DNA of 18,215 bases from an uncultured Oscillospiraceae bacterium (GTDB lineage: Bacteria > Bacillota > Clostridia > Oscillospirales > Oscillospiraceae), in assembly GCA_934597175.1 (NCBI GenBank), contig CAKTQR010000040.1, positions 1 through 18,215 of the forward strand. Direction: 5' to 3'. The notes under the pieces were generated by a model. It worked only from the letters and a program-made list of their open reading frames with translations, did no database searches and was not told the origin of the DNA. The position numbers were made by a program, and so were the translations under genes. Every line of letters begins with the position of its first letter. Positions within the stretch are counted from its first letter, which is position 1. Positions 13,316 to 18,215 of the stretch are shown in pieces.

Positions 13316-15691
13316 ATGTACCAGATAATCAAGAGAGACGGAAAGATTGTTGACTTTGACATCAACAAGATCGCCAATGCGATAAAGAAAGCCTTCGAGG
13401 CCACCGAGACCGAGTATACCGATAACATCATCGATTTCCTCGCCCTCAAGGTCTCCGCAGACTTCCTGCCCAAGATAAAGGACGGCTTTGTCGCAGTTGA
13501 GGATATCCAGGACAGCGTCGAGGCTGTGCTTTCCCGGGGCGGCTATGAGGGCGTTGCCAAGGCATACATCCTCTACCGCAAGAATCGTGAGAAGCTGCGT
13601 AATATGAAGAACACCTACCTTGACTACAAGGAAACGGTCAACAGCTATGTCAATGTTCTTGACTGGCGTGTCAAGGAAAACTCCACCGTCACCTATTCCG
13701 TCGGCGGACTTATCCTCTCAAACTCCGGCGCTATCACCGCTAACTATTGGCTGAGCGAAATTTACGACGAGGAGATCGCAAACGCACACCGCAACTGCGA
13801 TATCCACCTGCACGACCTGTCCATGCTGACCGGCTACTGTGCAGGCTGGAGCTTAAAGCAGCTTATTCAGCAGGGTCTGGGCATCCCGGGCAAGATCAAT
13901 TCCTCCCCGGCAAGCCATCTCTCCACCCTCTGCAACCAGATGGTAAACTTCCTGGGCATCATGCAGAACGAGTGGGCGGGCGCACAGGCGTTCTCGTCGT
14001 TTGACACCTACCTTGCTCCGTTTGTCAAGGTCGACAACCTGACCTACAAGGAGGTCAAGCAGTGCATCCAGTCGTTCGTGTTCGGCGTGAACACCCCGTC
14101 CCGCTGGGGCACTCAGGCACCGTTCTCGAACATCACCCTTGACTGGACCGTTCCCGCCGACCTCAAGGACATGCCCGCTATCGTCGGCGGCAAGGACATG
14201 GACTTCACCTACGGCGACTGCAAGGCCGAGATGGACATGGTCAACAAGGCGTTTATCGACATCATGATCGAGGGCGATGCGAACGGCCGCGGCTTCCAGT
14301 ACCCGATCCCCACCTATTCCATCACCCGTGACTTTGACTGGTCGCCCACCGAGAACAACAAGATGCTGTTCGAGATGACCGCAAAGTACGGCACTCCCTA
14401 CTTCTCCAACTACATCAACTCCGATATGGAGCCCAGCGATGTCCGCTCCATGTGCTGCCGCCTGCGCCTTGACCTGCGTGAGCTGCGCAAAAAGTCCGGC
14501 GGCTACTTCGGTTCGGGCGAGAGCACCGGCTCTGTCGGCGTTGTCACTATCAATATGCCCCGCATCGCATATCTTGCGACGGATGAGGCCGATTTCTACA
14601 AGCGCCTTGATAAGCTCATGGACATCGCAGCACGCTCACTGAAGATCAAGCGTACCGTCATAACCAAGCTTCTCAACGAGGGCCTGTACCCCTACACGAA
14701 GTACTACCTCGGCACCTTTGATAACCACTTCTCCACCATCGGCCTTGTCGGCATGAACGAGGCGGGTCTGAACGCCAACTGGATAAGAGCCGACATGACC
14801 AGCGAGAAGTGCCAGGAGTTTACCAAGGATGTTCTCAACCACATGCGTGAGCGCCTGTCGGATTATCAGGAGCAGTACGGCGACCTGTATAACCTCGAAG
14901 CCACCCCCGCAGAGAGCACCTCTTACCGCCTTGCAAAGCACGATGTCGAGCAGTATCCCGACATCATCACAGCTTCCGAAAACGGCGGAACTCCGTATTA
15001 CACAAACTCCAGCCATCTGCCCGTCGGCTACACGGACGATATCTTCAGCGCACTTGATGTTCAGGACGAGCTTCAGACGCTGTACACCTCCGGCACGGTG
15101 TTCCACGCCTTCCTCGGCGAGAAGCTGCCCAACTGGGAGGCTGCGGCAAATCTTGTCCGCAAGATAGCGGAAAACTACAAGCTGCCGTACTACACCCTCA
15201 GCCCGACATATTCCGTCTGCAAAAACCACGGCTACCTCAACGGCGAGCAGTTCACCTGCCCCGAGTGCGGCGAGCCCGCCGAGGTCTACAGCCGCATCAC
15301 CGGCTACTACCGCCCCGTGCAGAACTGGAACGCAGGCAAGACCAAGGAGTACCACGACCGCAAGGAGTATAACATCGAGACGAGCGTGCTCAGGCACAAC
15401 GGCCCGGTCGTTCACGAGGAAAAGCACACCGAGGAGCATCACGAGGCAGCACCCGTCAAGGGCGAAAAGAGAACTATCCTCTTTGCGACCCCGACCTGTC
15501 CGAACTGCCGCATCGCCTGCAATTATCTCGATAAGGCCGGCGTAGCTTACGAAAAGCTCATGGCAGACGACAACGCCCAGCTTGCACTGTCGCTCGGCGT
15601 GAAGCAGGCACCCACCCTCGTCATCATCGACGGCGAGAATGTCGAAAAGTACGCAGGCGCAGGTGCGATAAAGCAGTATCTTGCAAAGTGA
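13316..15691 (+). CDS. nrdD: Anaerobic (class III) ribonucleoside-triphosphate reductase with C-terminal redoxin domain
   Basis: 791 residues. Reduces ribonucleotides to deoxyribonucleotides without oxygen. The ATG at 13316 is chosen because AAGGAGG lies 5 bases upstream; the longer frame from 13274 overlaps nrdG. Domains: N-terminal ATP-cone (about 1-95, allosteric), ten-stranded barrel with GAQAFSSFDTYLAPF and MCCRLRLD (Cys380, Cys381), zinc site Cys635, His638, Cys648, Cys651, and glycyl-radical motif RITGYYRP with Gly663. Ordinary NrdD ends about 25 residues later. Here a His/Glu-rich linker (about 690-717) leads to a 74-residue domain KRTILFATPTCPNC ... QAPTLVII with active pair Cys728/Cys731, typical of glutaredoxin/NrdH/thioredoxin folds. 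This suggests a built-in reductant domain served by the adjacent thioredoxin reductase. A stop-codon or frame error is not involved; the frame is continuous. Confidence 0.96.
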   Translation: MYQIIKRDGKIVDFDINKIANAIKKAFEATETEYTDNIIDFLALKVSADFLPKIKDGFVAVEDIQDSVEAVLSRGGYEGVAKAYILYRKNREKLRNMKNTYLDYKETVNSYVNVLDWRVKENSTVTYSVGGLILSNSGAITANYWLSEIYDEEIANAHRNCDIHLHDLSMLTGYCAGWSLKQLIQQGLGIPGKINSSPASHLSTLCNQMVNFLGIMQNEWAGAQAFSSFDTYLAPFVKVDNLTYKEVKQCIQSFVFGVNTPSRWGTQAPFSNITLDWTVPADLKDMPAIVGGKDMDFTYGDCKAEMDMVNKAFIDIMIEGDANGRGFQYPIPTYSITRDFDWSPTENNKMLFEMTAKYGTPYFSNYINSDMEPSDVRSMCCRLRLDLRELRKKSGGYFGSGESTGSVGVVTINMPRIAYLATDEADFYKRLDKLMDIAARSLKIKRTVITKLLNEGLYPYTKYYLGTFDNHFSTIGLVGMNEAGLNANWIRADMTSEKCQEFTKDVLNHMRERLSDYQEQYGDLYNLEATPAESTSYRLAKHDVEQYPDIITASENGGTPYYTNSSHLPVGYTDDIFSALDVQDELQTLYTSGTVFHAFLGEKLPNWEAAANLVRKIAENYKLPYYTLSPTYSVCKNHGYLNGEQFTCPECGEPAEVYSRITGYYRPVQNWNAGKTKEYHDRKEYNIETSVLRHNGPVVHEEKHTEEHHEAAPVKGEKRTILFATPTCPNCRIACNYLDKAGVAYEKLMADDNAQLALSLGVKQAPTLVIIDGENVEKYAGAGAIKQYLAK

Positions 15692-15699
15692 GAAATAAT

Positions 15700-16608
15700 A
15701 TGTACGATGTATTGATCGTAGGCGGAGGGCCGGCAGGATTGACTGCCGCCCTCTACGCCTTAAGAGCGGGCAAAACCGCATTGATAATCGAAAAAAGCGC
15801 CTTCGGCGGGCAGATAACATGGTCGCCCAAGGTGGAAAACTTCCCGACGATAGAGTCTATATCCGGCACGGAGCTTGCCGACCGACTCATGGAGCAGGTC
15901 ATGAATCAGGGTGCGGACATGGAGCTTGACGAGGTCACCGAGATCGAGCTTGACGGCGATATAAAGCGGGTAAAAACCGAGTTTGGCGGCGAGTTTGAGG
16001 CAAAGACCGTCATCGTCGCCACCGGTGCAAGACCCCGCATGCTCGGCCTTGAGCGTGAGGCGGAGCTCGTGGGCGCAGGCGTTTGCTTCTGCGCCGTGTG
16101 CGACGGTGCGTTTTACAAGGGCCGCCCCGTTGCCGTCAACGGCGGCGGAAATTCGGCGCTTCAGGACGCAATGCTCCTTTCCGACACATGCAGCAGGGTG
16201 TATCTTGTCCATCGTCGTGACAGCTTCCGTGGCGAGGCAAAGCTCGTCGAGGCGCTCAAGGTCAAGGACAATGTCGAGTTCGTGCTCGACAGCCGCATAA
16301 CCGCCCTGCACGGCGAGGGCGAGCTTACCGGCATCACCGTGACCGATAAGAGCGGCACGGAGCGCACTATTGCCGTCGACGGCCTTTTCGTCGCCGTCGG
16401 CCATGCGCCGGATAACGGCATTTTTGCGCATCTTCTGGAGCTTGACGAGGACGGCTACGCAGCCTCGGACGAAAGCTGTCTCACCAAGACCCCGGGCGTG
16501 TTCGTCGCCGGTGACTGCCGCAGAAAAAGCGTGCGCCAGCTCACAACCGCCGTCGCCGACGGCTCTGCCGCAGCGCTCGCAGCGTGCAGCTATATAGACA
16601 GCTTATAA
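15700..16608 (+). CDS. trxB: Thioredoxin reductase, NADPH-type flavoprotein
   Basis: 302 residues from the ATG at 15700, 8 bases after the nrdD stop, with only a weak AGTGAG ribosome site. This suggests translational coupling; a GTG at 15688 overlapping nrdD is the less likely start. FAD motif GGGPAG (8-13), FGGQ (35-38), redox-active Cys131-Ala-Val-Cys134, second nucleotide motif GGGNSA (148-153, with Asn where many have Asp), HRRDSFRGE (171-179) as in NADPH-dependent members, and C-terminal VAGDCRRK ... RQLTTAVADG closing the FAD site. It transfers electrons from NADPH to a redoxin disulfide. The fused domain of NrdD is the obvious candidate partner; a separate thioredoxin elsewhere is also likely. 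Last gene before a strong terminator. Confidence 0.96.
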   Translation: MYDVLIVGGGPAGLTAALYALRAGKTALIIEKSAFGGQITWSPKVENFPTIESISGTELADRLMEQVMNQGADMELDEVTEIELDGDIKRVKTEFGGEFEAKTVIVATGARPRMLGLEREAELVGAGVCFCAVCDGAFYKGRPVAVNGGGNSALQDAMLLSDTCSRVYLVHRRDSFRGEAKLVEALKVKDNVEFVLDSRITALHGEGELTGITVTDKSGTERTIAVDGLFVAVGHAPDNGIFAHLLELDEDGYAASDESCLTKTPGVFVAGDCRRKSVRQLTTAVADGSAAALAACSYIDSL

Positions 16609-16614
16609 GCCTGA

Positions 16615-16648
16615 CCCCGAAGCGGGAAAACCCGTTTCGGGGATTTTT
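16615..16648 (+). terminator. Rho-independent terminator of the nrd-trxB operon
   Basis: CCCCGAAGCGGG (16615-16626) and CCCGTTTCGGGG (16631-16642) form a 12-bp stem with one G-T pair and loop AAAA, followed by ATTTTT. It begins 6 bases after the trxB stop. Confidence 0.95.
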
Positions 16649-16671
16649 ATGCGCAAAAGGGAATGTTTTTG

Positions 16672-16700
16672 TTGCTTAACGGGGCTTGTTCATATATACT
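16672..16700 (+). promoter_or_regulatory. Promoter of the NSS transporter
   Basis: TTGCTT (16672-16677), 17 bases, TATACT (16695-16700). The expected start near 16707 lies downstream of an in-frame ATG at 16649, which therefore cannot be the translation start of this transcript. Confidence 0.6.
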
Positions 16701-16732
16701 TAACATATTATCGTTTGAAAGGCAGCAAGAAC

Positions 16733-18076
16733 ATGAAGAATGATTCAATGCAAAGCCGTGACGGCTTTAAAAGCAGAGGAGGCTTTATCATTGCCTGCAT
16801 AGGCTCTGCGGTCGGTATGGGCAACATCTGGCGCTTCCCGATGCTCGTGTCGACCTGGGGCGGCCTGACCTTCCTTATCCCGTACTTTATCTTCGTCATA
16901 CTCATCGGCTCGACCGGCGTTATCGGCGAGTTTGCCCTCGGTCGTGCGGGCGGAGCAGGCCCCATGGGCTCGTTCGGCATGTGCACCGAGCTTCGCTGGG
17001 GCAAGCGCAAGATAGGCGAGCGCATCGGCTATATACCCATCCTCGGGTCATTAGCTCTTGCCATCGGCTACACCTGCGTCATGGGCTGGATATTCAAATA
17101 CACCTTTATGGCGCTCTCGGGCGACCTCTTGGCAATGGGTCAGGACATGGACACCATCGCCGGGACATTCGGCTCGACAGCCTCGGCGTGGGGCGCAAAT
17201 GTTTGGATAGTCGTCGCCGTTGTCGTGAGCCTTATCATCATGTCCTTCGGCATCGCAGGCGGCATCGAAAAGGCGAACAAGGTCATGATGCCGGTGCTGT
17301 TTTTCCTGTTCGTCGCTCTGGGCGTGTACATTTTCACCATCCCGGGCTCTGCCGGCGGATATAAGTACATTTTTACGCTAAACCCCAAGGGACTTTTAAA
17401 TCCCCAGCTGTGGCTGTTCGCCTTCGGTCAGGCGTTCTTCTCCCTGTCGGTTGCCGGCAACGGCAGCGTCATCTACGGCTCGTACCTCAGTAAGGACGAG
17501 TGCATCCCCAGCTCTGCGAGAAATGTTGCGTTTTTCGACACCCTCGCTGCGCTGCTTGCGGCGTTCGTCATCATCCCCGCCATGGCCACCGGCGGCGCTC
17601 AGCTCGATTCCGGCGGCCCGGGGCTCATGTTCATCTACCTTGTCAATGTCATAAACGGCATGGCAGGCGGCAGGATAGTCGGCATAGTGTTCTTCCTGTG
17701 CGTGACTTTTGCAGGCGTGTCGTCGATAATAAACCTCTATGAAGCACCCGTTGCGTTCCTGCAGGAGAAGTTTAAGCTCAAGCGCATACCCGCAACTGCC
17801 ATTATCCATGTCATCGGTCTTGCCGTTGCACTGTGCATACAGGCGATAGTCTCGCAGTGGATGGATGTCGTGTCCATCTACATTTGTCCCCTCGGCGCAC
17901 TGCTGGCTGCGGTCATGTTCTTCTGGATTGCCGGCAAAAAGGCGGTGCTCGAAAGCGTCAACCTCGGCGCCCGCAAGCCCATCGGCAAGTGGTTTTATCC
18001 TCTGAGCAAATATGTCTACTGCGCCTGCGCACTTCTGGCGCTCGTCGCCGGAGCGATAGTCGGCGGCATAGGCTGA
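16733..18076 (+). CDS. Neurotransmitter:sodium symporter (NSS/SNF) family transporter
   Basis: 447 residues from the ATG at 16733 (AAAGG 10 bases upstream). A further 28 codons in frame upstream cover the promoter and are not used. Inner-membrane LeuT-fold symporter driving uptake of an amino acid or amine with sodium, about 11-12 hydrophobic segments. TM1 carries the family hallmark GSAVGMGNIWRFP (24-36), the unwound stretch that binds sodium and substrate. TM6 reads FFSLSVAGNGSVIYGSYL, and the TM8 region has FAGVSSIINLYEAPVAFL with the serine pair matching a sodium site of LeuT. At the LeuT Phe259 position in TM6 a glycine appears here, so the substrate pocket differs. It is transcribed alone, between the nrd terminator and its own hairpin terminator. 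Confidence 0.95.
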   Translation: MKNDSMQSRDGFKSRGGFIIACIGSAVGMGNIWRFPMLVSTWGGLTFLIPYFIFVILIGSTGVIGEFALGRAGGAGPMGSFGMCTELRWGKRKIGERIGYIPILGSLALAIGYTCVMGWIFKYTFMALSGDLLAMGQDMDTIAGTFGSTASAWGANVWIVVAVVVSLIIMSFGIAGGIEKANKVMMPVLFFLFVALGVYIFTIPGSAGGYKYIFTLNPKGLLNPQLWLFAFGQAFFSLSVAGNGSVIYGSYLSKDECIPSSARNVAFFDTLAALLAAFVIIPAMATGGAQLDSGGPGLMFIYLVNVINGMAGGRIVGIVFFLCVTFAGVSSIINLYEAPVAFLQEKFKLKRIPATAIIHVIGLAVALCIQAIVSQWMDVVSIYICPLGALLAAVMFFWIAGKKAVLESVNLGARKPIGKWFYPLSKYVYCACALLALVAGAIVGGIG

Positions 18077-18089
18077 AAATTGAATATTA

Positions 18090-18117
18090 ATGCGGTTGGA
18101 TAACTCCAGCCGCATTT
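18090..18117 (+). terminator. Probable terminator after the NSS transporter
   Basis: ATGCGGTTGGA (18090-18100) and TCCAGCCGCAT (18105-18115) pair over 11 bp with one G-T pair, loop TAAC. Only TTC follows, so the U-tract is weak, but the T-rich hairpins of the adjoining repeat may help stop transcription. Confidence 0.75.
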
Positions 18118-18215
18118 CAGCGTGTCAAAAAAGCCCTGTGACTTTTTTGCACGCTTCAAAACACGCCACATTTTTTGTGAAGCGCAGCTTCACAAAAAAC
18201 CTCGCTATGCTCGTC
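18115..18215. repeat. Dispersed hairpin repeat, copy 2 (cut by the window end)
   Basis: Matches 7877-7977 with six substitutions. Three of these fall together in the loop of the second hairpin (TTT in copy 1, GCA at 18184-18186), so the 13-bp stem 18171-18183/18187-18199 is unchanged. One change (T to C in AAGCCC) leaves a mismatch in the first hairpin. As in copy 1, it starts in the tail of an operon terminator. It may continue past the window. Confidence 0.85.

Noticed and set aside
14636..15820. 394-codon minus-strand frame opposite nrdD and trxB
   Set aside because: Compositional shadow spanning two real genes on the other strand; no start signal.

Overview
The window reads as chromosomal DNA of an anaerobic, fermentative Firmicute, most likely a class Clostridia gut organism (Oscillospiraceae/Ruminococcaceae-like). 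This is inferred from four things: strong AGGAGG-type ribosome binding sites with AT-rich intergenic gaps around GC-rich genes; an Rrf2-iscS-iscU minimal iron-sulfur operon; an oxygen-sensitive class III ribonucleotide reductase operon; and a sodium-dependent NSS symporter. No phage, integrase, transposase, CRISPR array, rRNA or tRNA gene was seen.

Layout. (1) 2-1516 (+) is the 3' part of thrS. It ends at a symmetrical terminator (1524-1560) shared with the convergent operon. (2) 5461-1559 (-) is a five-gene amino-acid ABC operon: canonical lipoprotein binding protein, permease, ATPase, a DapF-like cofactor-independent racemase, and a second lipoprotein binding protein whose domain order looks circularly permuted. 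(3) 5462-5672 is a divergent regulatory region with two opposed promoters, a perfect 15-bp palindrome, a long inverted repeat around the Rrf2 promoter and an unexplained hairpin. (4) 5673-7837 (+) carries an IscR/Rrf2-type regulator, cysteine desulfurase and IscU scaffold, closed by a strong terminator. (5) 7877-8200 is non-coding, with one copy of a 101-bp hairpin-rich dispersed repeat whose second copy ends the window (18115-18215). (6) 8262-12266 (+) is a tightly overlapping operon: MgtC-like membrane protein, moaC and two flavoproteins. (7) 12267-12609 is a 343-bp regulatory region with a paired NrdR-box motif and a near-consensus promoter. (8) 12610-16608 (+) is nrdG-nrdD-trxB, in which NrdD carries a C-terminal glutaredoxin/thioredoxin-like domain. 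(9) 16733-18076 (+) is an NSS-family sodium symporter with its own promoter.

How the genes work together. The minus-strand operon appears to couple uptake of a polar amino acid to its racemisation. The two binding proteins, one with rearranged topology, suggest two ligands or a sensing role. The isc block builds iron-sulfur clusters, which NrdG in this window needs, and the Rrf2 regulator probably adjusts it to cluster supply. In the nrd operon, NrdG installs the glycyl radical on NrdD. The fused redoxin domain plus adjacent NADPH-type thioredoxin reductase suggest a route from NADPH to the NrdD active site instead of, or besides, formate.

Most notable observations: the permuted binding protein, the DapF-like enzyme lacking the usual diaminopimelate side-chain contacts, the NrdD-redoxin fusion with trxB, the NrdR box pair, and the hairpin repeat family. 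None is proven to be a new system; each rests on sequence reading without database searches.
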